Source: Cricetomys ansorgei
Taxonomy: Eukaryota; Chordata; Mammalia; Rodentia; Nesomyidae
DNA length: 64,000 nt
Reading direction: 5' to 3'
Assembly: GCA_026225945.1 (NCBI GenBank)
Contig: JAMJFZ010002307.1
Coordinates: 3,799,001 to 3,863,000 of the forward strand
Of this stretch, positions 10,621 to 21,505 are shown piece after piece (position 1 is the first letter of the stretch; the number at the start of each line of letters is the position of its first letter). The notes beneath the pieces are model-generated. The model worked only from the letters and a program-made list of their open reading frames with translations. It searched no databases and had not been told where the DNA came from. Made by a program: the position numbers and the translations under genes.

Positions 10621-11424
10621 ATGTAGCCAGTTAAAGATTTGGGGATTCTGCATGGTTACTTGTGCCTTTGACTCCCTTACTCTTTTACCTACAAGCTAGC
10701 AACCCCTTCCTTTCATCCCCATACCAAATCCACCCTCCCCTTTTTGGTTACCCTAATGTAAAAAGGAAAACGCCTTATGTCTTAAAAAAATAGAAAGGAA
10801 AATAATCCCAATATAGTGTACATTGTCAAGTGAGTTCTGGGTAATTAAAGATTGTCCTGCAATATGCAGTTTTTAAGGCATTTTATCCCTGCAGAGTTCA
10901 AGGGCCTTAAAGAATGAGCTGCTTTGTTGACGAATCCACCCTCGAAATTGTGCAACATTAATGAGAACTCTGAGCAGTTCACTTTTACATTTTAATGTGG
11001 GTGGTACTTTAAAAACAAACTCATCCGAACAAAATATCGAATATGATTGATGTTGACTTACAAAGGTCTTCCACCTGTAGAGTGAAATGTGCATCACTCT
11101 GAAAACAATAATTAACGGGATTGAAAGACCACGGCTGTATCCAGGGACCTCTGAAATCAAAACCTCAGTTATTATCTGAAAATGAAGAAGAGAGCACACA
11201 CCCCCTTCCAGTTGTTCAAACACAGGCTCCTGATGCTGTCTATCTGGGCAAGTGACTGCCCCCCCCCACCACCACTCCTTCTAGAATTCTCTGGGAATAT
11301 GCCTTCTGAAAAGTCCAGTCTAGGCATGTGAGTTTTTGCTTCCTAAGTAGTAACTTGTGTGATATTTTCTGTATGGCATAACATTTCTGGGTTTTCTTAA
11401 TTTCTATTATGCTTTCTTTCAGAA
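10621..11424. other. Unique block with an open but unsupported minus frame
   Basis: The interval is repeat-free. From 10873 to 11223 the minus strand is open for 116 codons without low complexity, but the translation has no recognisable domain and no splice or start support. TAATTA-type motifs (around 11108) and TTAATGAG are present. A conserved non-coding element is the likelier explanation if conservation is found. Confidence 0.3.
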
Positions 11425-11658
11425 TATTTATTTAAAGATCTATTTTTATTTTTAATGTGTAAATGTTTTGTCAGTGTATACGTCTGAACACATTGTATGT
11501 GCAATGCCCTAGGAGGCCAGAGGAGGGCGTCAGATCCTCTGGAACTGGAGTTACATAGGGTAGCTCCATTGTTAGTCGCCTTGCAGGATCTAGGAACTGA
11601 ACTTGGGCCTTCTGGAAGCAACTGATGCTCCTAACTACTAAGACATTGCTCTAGCCCC
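11425..11658 (-). mobile_element. B3 SINE
   Basis: The plus strand reads as antisense B3: the T-rich tail complement at 11425-11460, gaggccagaggagggcgtca, tcctctggaactggagttac, then the head complement actactaagacattgctcta with gcccc at the right end. Confidence 0.85.
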
Positions 11659-12619
11659 ATTTTAGAAATCTGTATAAATTGCTGTGGATCATCTTTTTCT
11701 CTTGAAGGAAATTACTTTTTGATATACCTCTAGCTTAGTCTTACAAAGTCCACAGGACATCCTCAATAAAAACACTTTGCAGAGATGGCTGAGAGAACGC
11801 CGAATCCGAGTGGGCGGCATCCTTCCTGATGTTTTTCTCAACACAAAACTATATCCAGGCCCGATGCTGCTACAGAGTCTCCAGGCTTTACACAAACATA
11901 GTACTCATCCGAGATCAACACGAGATTAATAGCCTTCTTTTCTGAGTCCTTTAAGTACATGCGCACGTAATTTACTGGGGGAACTTTACTAGCATATTTC
12001 AACTACAGAACCCAGAACTGAAGCGCATTAACAACACTGGCGGAAAATGATAGGCTACGTTCAGTTCTTTTACTGTGGCTTTCCATTTTTTCATTGCTTG
12101 AAAAAAATGCTGACTTAGAGTCAGTCAGAAGCAATAGAGGAGTTAGTTAATACTTTTAAAAAGTCAAATGACAAAGTGAGTCTTAGTAATTTAATAACAG
12201 CTGCTTAAGAATAGCTTTCTTTGTCAGCAATTGTTCGTAATTAAGGGCCACTTTCTATCAAAGAAAATAATGCGCAAGGCACTGACCAGAAGTCCTCAGG
12301 AGGCTGCATGTGAATGGCCATTGCTTAGTTTCCCATCTTTCTTGAAAACAGCAAGCCACAGAGCAGTAATCCTAACAAAGATAACTAGAGAGAACACCCC
12401 GCCCCCCAGCTGACCAGCCTCCACAGAACTTTCTGCAGAGTTAGGATATGGAAATTCCAGTTATGTGTATGCTCAGTGGAAGACTCTGTGCCCAGTCACA
12501 CTGTGAAAATGAGGTGGCATTTTGCATAATGAAGTTGAACCACTGGGATTCATTAGTAATATGATTAATACTTCCTAAGTTTTAAGCATTATGAACCAGA
12601 ATGTATTTTTCCTTCTTTC
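11659..12619. other. Unique, conserved-looking sequence
   Basis: No repeats are recognised for almost 1 kb. The part at 11730-11940 has several retained CpGs (for example near 11800-11815 and 11910-11925) in an otherwise CpG-poor window. This could reflect constraint, which is inference. No coding evidence was found. Confidence 0.3.
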
Positions 12620-12825
12620 ATTTGTGTGTGCACATGCGTGTGACCAACCTGAAGCTTGCCTTCTCTGTTAGCAAGGCTGGCAGGAGAGTGAGCTCCTGGG
12701 ACCCACCTGTCTCCCTCCCCAACACAGAGCTTGGGTTAAAGGCATGTGCCCTGTGCCTAGCTTTTCCAAACTCAGGTCCTTGCATTGTATAACAGGCACT
12801 TTATCCACCGAGCCACCCTCTAAAT
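12620..12825 (-). mobile_element. B4-type SINE, truncated
   Basis: The plus strand shows the antisense B4 order: gagctcctgggacccacctg, tctccctccccaacacagag, ggcatgtgccctgtgcctag, then ctcaggtccttgcattgtat and the head complement tttatccaccgagccaccct. It is diverged and shortened. Confidence 0.65.
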
Positions 12826-12980
12826 GGGAATTTTTGGTAAAATTCTTCAACCGTCAATGATTTCAGTTGTTTGCATACAACTAGAATTATTTAAATTGAT
12901 CATAACCCAATAGAAAAGCAGGGAAGTGTAAATATTCAATTCATAGGAGGAAATCAAATAGGAAGCAACTGGAAGATGTT

Positions 12981-12999
12981 TGTTTTTTTTTTTTTTTTT
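12981..12999. repeat. Poly-T run
   Basis: A 19-base T run within unique sequence. It may be the complement of a retroelement A-tail, but no element body is identified next to it. Confidence 0.85.
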
Positions 13000-13142
13000 A
13001 GAAATAATTGAGTAATTCAGATTAAACATGACATCGTAGCTCATTGAGCAAATTGGTGGCAGGGCTGGAAAAGACCCCACAGGTGACTGAAGAGATCGCA
13101 GTGAAATGAGGTCCCTGACTTGTCCATGGTGTGAACTTTCAC

Positions 13143-13270
13143 CCACACCAGAGTATGTCTATATGTGCACCATGAGTGTGCAGTACCCATGGAGGCCAAA
13201 AGAGGGCATTGGGTTTCCTTAGAACTGAAGTTACAAATGGTTATGCACTGCCAGGTGGGTTTATTCTCCC
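13143..13270 (-). mobile_element. Partial B3 SINE
   Basis: Antisense B3 text is visible (gaggccaaaagagggcattg, gaactgaagttacaaatggt) but the head complement is missing: the sequence changes to unique DNA after about 13270. It is truncated. Confidence 0.65.
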
Positions 13271-13391
13271 ATGAATCCAACAGTAAGTAAGTTCTTAATA
13301 TGATATTCGATATTAATGCAATGAACATTCTCTTACAGTCACATTTCTATCTTTAAGGATGTATTTTGCACACAAATCTCATTTAAAACTG

Positions 13392-13695
13392 CTGCTGTTG
13401 TGTGTGGGGTGGCTCAGTGGGTAAAGTACTTGCTGTGTGAGGAAGAGGACTTAAGTTTGGATCCCCAGCACCCACATAAAAACTGGGGATGACAAGCCAG
13501 AGCAACCCCGGCAGTGGGAGTGGAGCTGGAGAAAAGCAGGCCACAGAGCTCAGGGGCCACACTCAGTTTAAATCAGTGAGTTCCAAGTTCAGTGAGAGAC
13601 CATTTGAGAAAGTAAGGGGAGGGTGATCGAGGAACACACCAAACCCTTGACCTTCACAGGTAGGTGGCATGTGCACACGTGTGCACACATGCGAG
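13392..13695 (+). mobile_element. B4 SINE
   Basis: A nearly full B4: ggggtggctcagtgggtaaa, gtacttgctgtgtgaggaag, ttggatccccagcacccaca, then tgagttccaagttcagtgag, agaccatttgagaaagtaag, ggtgatcgaggaacacacca and a CA/GT-rich end. Confidence 0.88.
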
Positions 13696-13759
13696 ACAAG
13701 TGTGTCTCGTGAAGAATAATGGGAAAAATCATACTGGAAGGCCTTACCTAGGCCTTGAG

Positions 13760-13985
13760 GTTATACCATATACATATATATACACATACACATGCATTTA
13801 TTATTATTATTATATATGTTATATAATATATTTATATTTGTGTGTTTGTGTGCCTGTGCGAGTTCATGTCCAAGTAAATGCAGATGCACTGTGAGATCAG
13901 AAGCAGGTGCTTGTGGGTGTTGGGAATTGAACTCAGGTCCTCTGCAAAAGCAGTAGACGCTTAACCTCTTCAGCACCTGTGTCAC
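13760..13985 (-). mobile_element. B3 SINE with AT-rich tail
   Basis: Antisense B3 head and body are visible at the right (ggtgttgggaattgaactca, ggtcctctgcaaaagcagta, cttaacctcttcagcacctg). The left part is a TATA/TTATTA-rich simple-sequence tail at about 13765-13840. Confidence 0.7.
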
Positions 13986-15702
13986 ATTTAAAAATCTTTC
14001 TTTTGCATGTTGTACCTACTTACCTTTAATGAACATGTATCTTTTCACTTTAAGTAAACTATGCATTCTTTTTAAATCTTTAGGCATCAGTGTAGTGGTC
14101 TTTGCATAGTGTTTTATTATTAGTGATTTTTTTTTCATTCCCCAAGACTGTGATGCCAAGTCTTTGTTCTTATTTGTTAGTTAGGAAAAACTCAAAGGGC
14201 ACTAATGTCGTTGAGGACTTGAAGTTTTCAGTGGACTTGAAGTGAGGTCTGCATGGGAAAATAACTGACTCCAATGCTTCCTCAGAGTTTATCCTGGGAT
14301 TGCTGAGTAGCAAATCAGTGGACACAGGCTTCCCATGCAGTGCACCGGACTAATAATGTGCCTCTCAGATTTCCCAGGCTCTTGCCTGCATTGAAGTTTG
14401 CCTTGGTCATACTTAAGCTGTGAACAGTATTAAGTGTTTAAAAATGTACAACTTGAAACAGAAATTCCGGATTCTGTATCGTGGAACTCACACTTCAGTA
14501 CTCATTGTGAGCATCACCCTGTAGCAACCATCAGCTCAGACTCTCTACCACCCTTCTAGTGTTTCCTTGCACACCTTTTCTTGTTCTTTATCTCGTTGTT
14601 GGGAGCTTCTGTGTTCATGCATTCAAAGATGTGCTCACAGAGAGGTTTCCTTGATGAGGCAAGAGTATCTGTGGGTATAAGGACACATATTTAGCATGTG
14701 GTCAGGGAGTGTGCTGGTTCAGTACAGTGGTGGTTGTAGACTCTCCTCCGAGATCCATGGCTTCACAACCTTGGGTAGTTGGCTAAGTTTCTGATACCAG
14801 ACATGATTTCCCTTATATATATATATATCCATAAATCTATATAACAGCAATTAGTGAAAAAAAGGAACCAGGAATTTGAAAGCAAGCAAGGAAGAGCATA
14901 TGAGAGGTTTTGGAGGGAGGAAAGGGAAGAGGAAATGATGTAATTATATTATAATCTCCAAAAATAAAAGAAATAGTTAAATATATATGCAAGGTATGCA
15001 CAATTCAATTTCTTAAAAACTCTTCTAGCTTTTAACTCCCACGCTAGGCCGTGAGTTTCCTAACCAATCCCAAGTGTCCACAGCAGTGAAAGGATCCCAG
15101 AGACAGACTGATCCGTTAGAATGAAATGTCTTTATTTTTAAAGTGTGTTTGAAATCCTCAATTTGGATTTAAAGACACTCATTTTTAACACGCGCTCCAT
15201 CCCTGCCACTGGCGAGCGCATTTGAGACGAACAACTCAGAATGAAAGAGACCCGATGAAGAGTTGTCTCATCATTTCTGCGTAGTCACCAAGTACCTGAC
15301 AGAGAAATTCAAGGCGTGAGAGTTTGATTTTGACTCACGTGTCAGAGGGTTCAGTTCCTGGTCCCTTGTCTTCGTGTTTCCGGGCTTGTGGTGATGCTGG
15401 GCATCATGGAGGCAAGAATGACTGTGAACAGGGGGCATGGAACCAGGCTGACTTCTCAGTCATGACCCGCGAGATCTGCTTGCTCCACATTGGCCCAAGC
15501 TCCCAGAATTTCCAAACTTCCAGCTTCTATGACCAACACGGGACCACAGCCTATAGCCAAGCCATAACAGATTACGTTGCTCTATTTTTAAATGGTTGCT
15601 AGTACTTATATTAACATTTCTAGATTAATATTTTAAATTTAAAAAATGGACACAGTTTTTCAACACAATTCAATAGAATGGATTCTAAAAAAAAAATCAT
15701 TC
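13986..15702. other. Unique sequence, 1.7 kb
   Basis: No repeat family or gene is recognised apart from a short (TA)n at 14814-14828. The open frame at 15324-15602 has no domain and no supporting context. CpG-retaining stretches near 15189-15260 make part of this interval conserved-looking. Confidence 0.35.
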
Positions 15703-15766
15703 TCTCACACACATATACCTACCTGCCTACCTACCTACCTACCTATATACATACATACATACACTT
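15703..15766. repeat. CTAC/CATA tetranucleotide microsatellite
   Basis: A run of CTAC units changes into CATA units, ending at about 15764. Confidence 0.9.
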
Positions 15767-15839
15767 GCCTAATTAATTTGGAAAGGAATAAAACTTACAA
15801 TGGATTAGCCCGTGAATAGCTCCTCATCAAGCGAATACA

Positions 15840-16012
15840 GGGCTGGTGAGATGGTTCAGTTAGTAAAGGCATTTGCGGCCAAGCCTGACAGCCTGAGTTA
15901 GATCATGAGAACCACAGGGTAGAAGGAGAGAATTTACCCTTGCCAGTTATCCTCTGGCTTCCATGTGTGTCCCATGATGCATGCGCACGCGTGCGCCCCC
16001 CCCCCCCCCACA
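15840..16012 (+). mobile_element. tRNA-derived SINE (B4/RSINE1-like short form)
   Basis: The order agggctggtgagatggttca, gtaaaggcatttgcggccaa, gcctgacagcctgagttaga, ggtagaaggagagaatttac, and gttatcctctggcttccatg matches the short tRNA-derived SINE often seen in rodents. It ends in a GCGC-rich patch and 14 Cs (15996-16009). The subfamily name is uncertain. Confidence 0.7.
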
Positions 16013-16164
16013 AAACAAACAAGGATATGTAATTATGTAATGGAAAAGAAATAAATATAAATAAGATGTTTTACACAGTGGATTACAGAATAGTAAGGTA
16101 AACTGAATTTGAGAGTTGATTAAACTCAAAGTAAATTTTAACCTTTTAAAAACCATTTCCTGGT

Positions 16165-16266
16165 CGTTTAGAGGACCTGTGTTGGGTTCCCAGCATCTAC
16201 ACTGGGTGACCTATGGCTTCATCCCCCAAACATCTTCTAATGCCCTCTGCTGGCCTCTGCAGGCAC

Positions 16267-16318
<52 letters not shown>
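16165..16318 (+). mobile_element. 5'-truncated B2-like SINE with (CA)n tail
   Basis: Text from the middle of a B2 is visible (gaggacctgtgttgggttcc, ccagcatctacactgggtga, atgccctctgctggcctctg), then a CA run at 16267-16317. The head is missing or unrecognisable. Confidence 0.75.
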
Positions 16319-16319
<1 letters not shown>

Positions 16320-16649
16320 AAATAATAAGTTCTACATAAGTAAAATCCATTTATTTGTTTTCTTCATTCCCTCGGGTCTCCCTTTGTTTTATGAATGCTG
16401 CTATTTAAAAGCTAGGAGCACTCATGTCAAAATACCTACATTACATTAAAAGTCAGCCTCCAGACTGTTTGTCAAGCAGAAATAATCCAGCTATTTCTGG
16501 TGTAAAAAGTTTGCAGAATAACATCATTTGCCCAGAAGGTGTTTCCAACCTAGTAATTCTTGGAATTAGGATCTAAAATTCAGGAAGATTGGTGGTTATA
16601 TAGCTGTTTTAAAGTTCCACTGTGCAAGAATATGGACAGAAGTGAAATC

Positions 16650-16715
16650 TGATATATATATATATCTCAGATTATATCTATTATATATAATTATATTTTA
16701 TATATGTATATATAA
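16650..16715. repeat. AT-rich simple sequence
   Basis: Interrupted TATA repeats (gatatatatatatatctcag and following) that border a minus-strand B3 on its tail side. Confidence 0.8.
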
Positions 16716-16912
16716 TTGAAATGTATGTGTATTGTGAGTCTATGGCACATGCATGCAGGTACCTGCAGAGACCAGAATAGACTATAAGATTCCTTGAAGC
16801 TGGAACTACAGGCTGTTGTGAGCCTACCGATTTTGGTGCTGGGAACTGAACCCGGCTCCTCTGGAAGAACAGTGAGTGTTCTTAACCACAAAGCCATCTC
16901 TCCAGCTTCTGA
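16716..16912 (-). mobile_element. B3/B2 SINE
   Basis: Antisense order: agaccagaatagactataag, cttgaagctggaactacagg, gctgggaactgaacccggct, cttaaccacaaagccatctc with tccagc at the right end. Confidence 0.82.
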
Positions 16913-17049
16913 TTTATCATTTCTTTGAGTAGTTTTCTTTTCGAGTGGTAGCTTTGCAAAAGTAGGAAGGCTGAGCATGAAAATGTCACTTTGCAAGTTG
17001 ATCTTAATTAAATGACACCACAGTGCCCAGACTGTTCATTAATGTATTG

Positions 17050-17460
17050 GTGAGTCTTAAATGTCAGGTTGTCATGACCTAGAATTGCCTAGGAAGAGAG
17101 TCTCAATTGAGTAATTAATTGTCTTTATCAGGTTGATCTGAGGGCATGGCTGTCAGGCGTGGTCTTGAAGTTGTTAATTTGTATAGGAAGACCCATTGTG
17201 GGTGGACCATTCCCTAAGCTGGAGTCTTTAACGCTTTCTGTAGGGCAGGAGAAAGCTAGAAGAAAGCAAGAAAGTCTACATGGGTGCATCTGTGTCTCTT
17301 CGGTCTTGACTGTGGGTGTGGTACTTTACATTCCTGCCTTGACTTCCCTGAAGTGATGGTCCATAGCTTAGAATTGTAAAGCAAATAAACTTTTTTCTCC
17401 CCCTACATTGCCTTTTGTCAGAGTTCTTGCCACAGCCACAGGAGTGAAATTTGAGCATAG
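17050..17460 (+). mobile_element. Rodent interspersed repeat, copy 1 (RMER/URR-like)
   Basis: The segment contains the order tctcaattgagtaattaatt, cccattgtgggtggaccatt, ccttgacttccctgaagtga, then aagcaaataaac and a T-rich end. These blocks recur in a common rodent repeat of a few hundred bases whose class I cannot fix from memory (a hAT-type or RMER-type element is possible). A related copy lies at 18680-19150. Confidence 0.55.
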
Positions 17461-18679
17461 ACCTTTTAATCTGTTTTCTTCATTTTTCATAACTGGCCCC
17501 ATTGACTTTCCCCTGGTGCTGTGTCAGTGGTGAGAAACAAAGCTCAGCAATTCTGTGTTGGCTCATCTTATTCTCAGTACTTCATGAGATACTTCAAGTG
17601 AATGTTGCCTTGCAGTGTGCGGACGGTGACCCTGTTTTCGGCACGTCTCACCCTGAGTACCTGCTCCAGTGTTTGAGCCAAAGTTGTATCAAGAATCCAA
17701 TGGCAAAGGAAGAAGCAGAGACATTCCTGTGGATCAGAGTTATACTGTGAATGTGCCCAGTTTAATACTGGCTGCTACATAAGACACTGTTGGGAGAATT
17801 TCCTCCCCGTGTGGAGAAAGCTAAGCAATAATTTACCCCTCTTCATAAGGTTCTTATGAAAAAAAAGTCTGATATCACCAAAATAGCATTTATTGGCCTT
17901 ACTTACAGAGCATGAGTGTGGGTGACTTTGAAGCAGCCATATTGGAAGTTCCGTATCCAACATGCATGATAACCCTCCCATGGCTGTGTAGACAGAAGCC
18001 TGCTCCTTCCTTCTGTTCTCCCAGACTATATGCTCTAGCCCCTCCCCAAGACTCCAAGGCGATTAGAGTAGAATTGCATACAGTTGGCTGGGATGGGTGG
18101 CTGGATACTCAGGCGAGGGTCCTATGACCCTCCCACTCCCTCCTTATACCAGGGAATGGCAGCAGTCAACAAGCCCAGTTGTGAAGGTGGTTTGGAAAAG
18201 CGCTCACGGAACTCCTGTGGATGGCATCTCTTGGATCGGAGGAGGATGCGGTAAAACAGGCACAACACACAAGAGGTGATTCTTTGTCTAAAAAATAAAT
18301 GTCATAATGTCCTGGGGTGTCCCCGGGGTGGGGTGCTGAAAGTGCATCCATCTTTCTAGTAAATGACATTGAGCCAAGGCTGAGAGCTCACTGCCAAAGC
18401 CTTATCCAGAAGCCTCTTCGTCGTTGCCTCTGAATGGCACTGTTTGCTGTTATCTTCATCTTGGGCATTGGGTTTAGTGTTTGGTTGTTGTGTATTGAAT
18501 GTCTCTCTTTCAGAGACTATTGTGTTTAGTTCATGACCTCATGGAACCTAGGAGAAATCCAGTAGTGGGAAATAGTATTTAAGACTCTATGGTTTGGGTT
18601 ACACAGTTCTTCCGTGATGTTCTGCAATGCCACGGTTAGTTTTAGCAGTCCACTTGATGTAAACCTGAGGTCACCTGGG
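17461..18679. other. Unique sequence
   Basis: No repeat or gene is recognised. Several open frames of 60-82 codons occur, none with a recognisable domain. A GC-richer patch lies near 18225-18330. Confidence 0.4.
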
Positions 18680-19150
18680 GAGAGGGTCTCTCAATCGAAG
18701 AGCTGCCTCGATCAGACTGGCCCGTGATATGTCTGTGAGGCCTTTTGCTAATTGATGTAGGAAGGCCCAGGACTCTGGTGGTGATACCATCCCTGGGAAG
18801 GTGGGGTTAGACTCTTTATAGAAGTTAGCCGAGCAAAAGACAGGGGAAGCAAGCCAGTAAGCAGTGGTTTTCCATGGTGACTGTTTCAAGCTCCTGTCTT
18901 GAGTTCCTGCCTTGGCTTCCCTCAATTATCGGTGCCACTCTGGGCAGGGAGTCCTGGGTTGTGTGGAAAAACAGGCTAAGCAAGCCTCGGAGAACAAGAT
19001 GATAAGCAGCATTCCTATGTGGTCTCTGCCTCAGTTCCTGCCTTGAGTATCTGTCCCAACTTCTCTTCATGATGAAATGTGATTTGGACATGTAAGCTGA
19101 GATAAACTCCGTCTTCTCCAAGTTGCTCTGGCTATGATGATTGTCACTGC
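18680..19150 (+). mobile_element. Rodent interspersed repeat, copy 2, internally duplicated
   Basis: It shares the order of copy 1: tctctcaatcgaagagctgc, ggtgataccatccctgggaa, gcaagccagtaagcag, then a gagttcctgccttggcttcc block and a final gatttggacatgtaagctga with taaactcc. The middle module appears twice (about 18785-18930 and 18931-19075), each with a ccatccctggg/ccactctggg start, a gcaagc block and a cagttcctgccttgag-like end. Confidence 0.55.
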
Positions 19151-19223
19151 CTTGCTTCAGCTCCCAGTGTGTGTATTTTATGTATGTCTGTATTTATTTT
19201 TCTTTGTTTTCACTTTTTTTGCT

Positions 19224-19371
19224 TTTGTTATTTTGAGACAGGTTTCTCTGTTGTAACTCTGGCTGTCCTGGAACTCACTCTGTAGACCAGGCTGGCCTAG
19301 AACTCACAGAGATCCACCTGCCTCTGCCTCCTGAGTGCTGGGACTAAAGGCATGTGCCACCACTGCCTGGC
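19224..19371 (-). mobile_element. B1 SINE
   Basis: A well preserved antisense B1: ttttgagacaggtttctctg, ctggctgtcctggaactcac, tctgtagaccaggctggcct, gagatccacctgcctctgcc, tgctgggactaaaggcatgt, ending in gccaccactgcctggc. Confidence 0.95.
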
Positions 19372-19597
19372 ATGTCATCAAGGAAGGAGCTTCATGGGTG
19401 GGCAACAGAGGAAGGGGAAACTGTAGAGAAGTGAGAATCCAAAAAGATACAGATGAGCCAGGTATTCAGGTTGGGCTATGAGTGTTGCTGATGATAGAAT
19501 TATGTCATTAGCTTGTACAGACTTTGAAAATCCTGTGGGGTTCTGTTCGACTGAGCCATGTGAATTTACAGAGTAGTGCTAACCCAAGCAGCTTTCC

Positions 19598-19825
19598 TAT
19601 AATTTTTTATAGATTTATTAATTTTATTCGATGTATGTATATTGCCTGTGTGCATGTATGTGCACCATGCATGTGTCTGGTGCTCATGGACGGCAGAAGA
19701 GAGGGTCTGGTCCCCTGGAACTGGATTCATGGATGGTTGTGAATCACCGTGCACAGGCTGGGACCTGAACTCAGGTCTGCTGTAGAGCACTAAGTGATTT
19801 TAACCTCTGAGCCATCTCTCTGCCC
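19598..19825 (-). mobile_element. B3 SINE with target-site duplication
   Basis: Antisense B3 with its T-rich left end, gtctggtcccctggaactgg, gggacctgaactcaggtctg and the head complement acctctgagccatctctctg. The direct repeat CAGCTTTCC flanks it at 19589-19597 and 19826-19834, defining the insertion site. Confidence 0.93.
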
Positions 19826-19834
19826 CAGCTTTCC

Positions 19835-20329
19835 CAAGATCTTATCTAGATTGGTCAATGGCAAGGTGTCATTCATTTTCGTCTTCTCCAAAGGGCGGAT
19901 CTCAGTGTCAAGCTTGTGCTGTGGCGTATGCACAGACACAGATTTCTTATGTGTGTGCGAGTCTGTGGATTTGGCATAGAAGTAAGGGGGTAAATTTTGG
20001 AGTTTGAGAAATTAAAAATGGAATGCTCTATAAATTTGTCACTTGAAACCATGCACTGCTTCGAATGAGCGTGGGTGTGGGTAGCCAAGGCGCCTGCGTC
20101 ACAGAGACGCATTGTTTCGGGTCTTTACTGCAGACACGTAAATCTCAAGGACTTCAAAATTTGTTAGGCCGTGTCCATCAGGTAACACGTCTCCTGTCTC
20201 TTGGTAATTTTAGTCATGTGGACTAAATCATGGGCCAAACGTGAGCACACAGTGTGTAAAAACGGTTTCAGCTTTAGGTTAGCTGAGGCTATCAAAGAAA
20301 ACCCAAGATGCATTGCTTTCAGGACTTTC
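19835..20329. other. Unique sequence with retained CpGs
   Basis: No repeat or gene is seen. CpG dinucleotides cluster near 20060-20140. A MIR-like relic follows. Confidence 0.4.
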
Positions 20330-20395
20330 ACAGTTAGGGAAACTGAGGTCTGGCACAATTAAGTTGTCTTACCCCAAGTTCATATACAGAGAATT
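20330..20395 (-). mobile_element. MIR fragment
   Basis: The text ttagggaaactgaggtctgg followed by an antisense MIR-like block matches the conserved MIR core region in reverse orientation. It is short and old. Confidence 0.45.
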
Positions 20396-20565
20396 AAGAA
20401 ATACAGACAGGATATTTATCTAAACCACTTTTTTTCCCAGTGTGTACATTGTAATAGTGTAATGTTTAATCAACCTCAATTTTAAGGAAAATTTTTACCT
20501 AAAAATAATTTAGCCCGAATGGCTAAAAAATGCTATTTCTTACCATTTTAGATTTGTTGTCTTTT

Positions 20566-20695
20566 CCTCGCCCCTCCTCCTCTTCCTCCTTTTCCCCTTC
20601 TCTTTCCCTCCCTTTTCCTTCCTTCCTTCCTCCCTCCCTTCCTTCCTTCCTTCCTTCCTTCCTTCCTTCCTTCCTTCCTTCCTTCCTTCCTTTCT

Positions 20696-20726
<31 letters not shown>
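20566..20726. repeat. TCC/TTCC/TTTC pyrimidine tract
   Basis: An all-pyrimidine plus strand: irregular TCC and TTCCC units, then TTCC repeats from about 20619, then TTTC repeats to 20726. The Ser/Phe/Pro-rich and Lys/Glu/Gly-rich open frames here are artefacts. Confidence 0.95.
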
Positions 20727-20764
20727 GTAGAGGTGGTCATTTTGAGTTTGGTCTGTTGTGGATT

Positions 20765-20850
20765 TTTGAGACTGGGTTTTTCCGTTTGCTGCAGGCTGGC
20801 CCGGATCTCAGCATCGTCCTGCCTCAGCCTCCCCAGCTGTGATATCTTCT
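20765..20850 (-). mobile_element. Degenerate B1-like SINE
   Basis: Antisense B1-like order: tttttgagactgggtttttc, ctgcaggctggcccggatct, cctgcctcagcctccccagc. Strongly diverged. Confidence 0.6.
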
Positions 20851-21149
20851 GATAAAAGGAGATGAAGACTAATGTGTGTGCCACTCCTCATTCCATGCAG
20901 ATACTTCACATTATGACAGAAGCTTTCTCCTTTTATTGTTTATTTATTTATTAAATATTGGGGTTAAATCACCACCCCAGGGATTCTCCCATTCTCTTTT
21001 GAAGCAGCTTGTTAGAAATATTTAATGTCCTAAATCATCTCACTTATGATTTGTGACATCATCACAGTCATCATCTGCTGTAGTGTTTAGACCCTCAAGA
21101 CATGGGTAGAAACGTGCTAGTAAGCTATAGTGACACAGTACTGACCAGC

Positions 21150-21345
21150 ACACCTCGTGTTTACTGAGCGCACAGCTGGGCTCTTTGATTTGTGTTCCCA
21201 TGAACTTATTTTCCATGTAACAATCCTTTGTATGTGTGTGTGTGTGTGTGTGGAGGAGCAGTGCTGGGTTAGCACACAGTCAATGATGGACCTAAGGTTG
21301 CACAGTGAGTGAAATCAGGTTTTCGGTCTTGTTTGCAGAACATCA
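21150..21345 (-). mobile_element. MIR relic interrupted by (TG)n
   Basis: The antisense MIR-like order is visible: gtttactgagcgcacagctg early, a ttcccatgaacttattttcc block, then ggttgcacagtgagtgaaat and caggttttcggtct. A (TG)n run at 21234-21252 splits it. Confidence 0.45.
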
Positions 21346-21459
21346 GCTAGCTTCCGATTGATTAACCTTGGCTTCCTTCTAGCCCACCACGGTGACCATG
21401 GCTCCTTCTTTCATTGGTAATACTAGTTTCTGATACAGTCTTGTTCTCCATCCCCCCCT

Positions 21460-21461
<2 letters not shown>

Positions 21462-21504
<43 letters not shown>
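21462..21504. repeat. (CA)n microsatellite
   Basis: An uninterrupted CA run of about 43 bp preceded by a C-rich patch. Confidence 0.97.

Positions 21505-21505
<1 letters not shown>

Noticed and set aside
10873..11223. Calling the 116-codon minus frame a gene
   Set aside because: No domain, poor start context and no splice signals. Kept only as a finding within a conserved-looking island.
18225..18330. CpG island or promoter
   Set aside because: Too short, with too few CpGs. No TATA or initiator context stands out.
20540..20884. Lys/Glu/Arg-rich minus frame resembling a charged protein
   Set aside because: It is the purine strand of the TTCC/TTTC tract.
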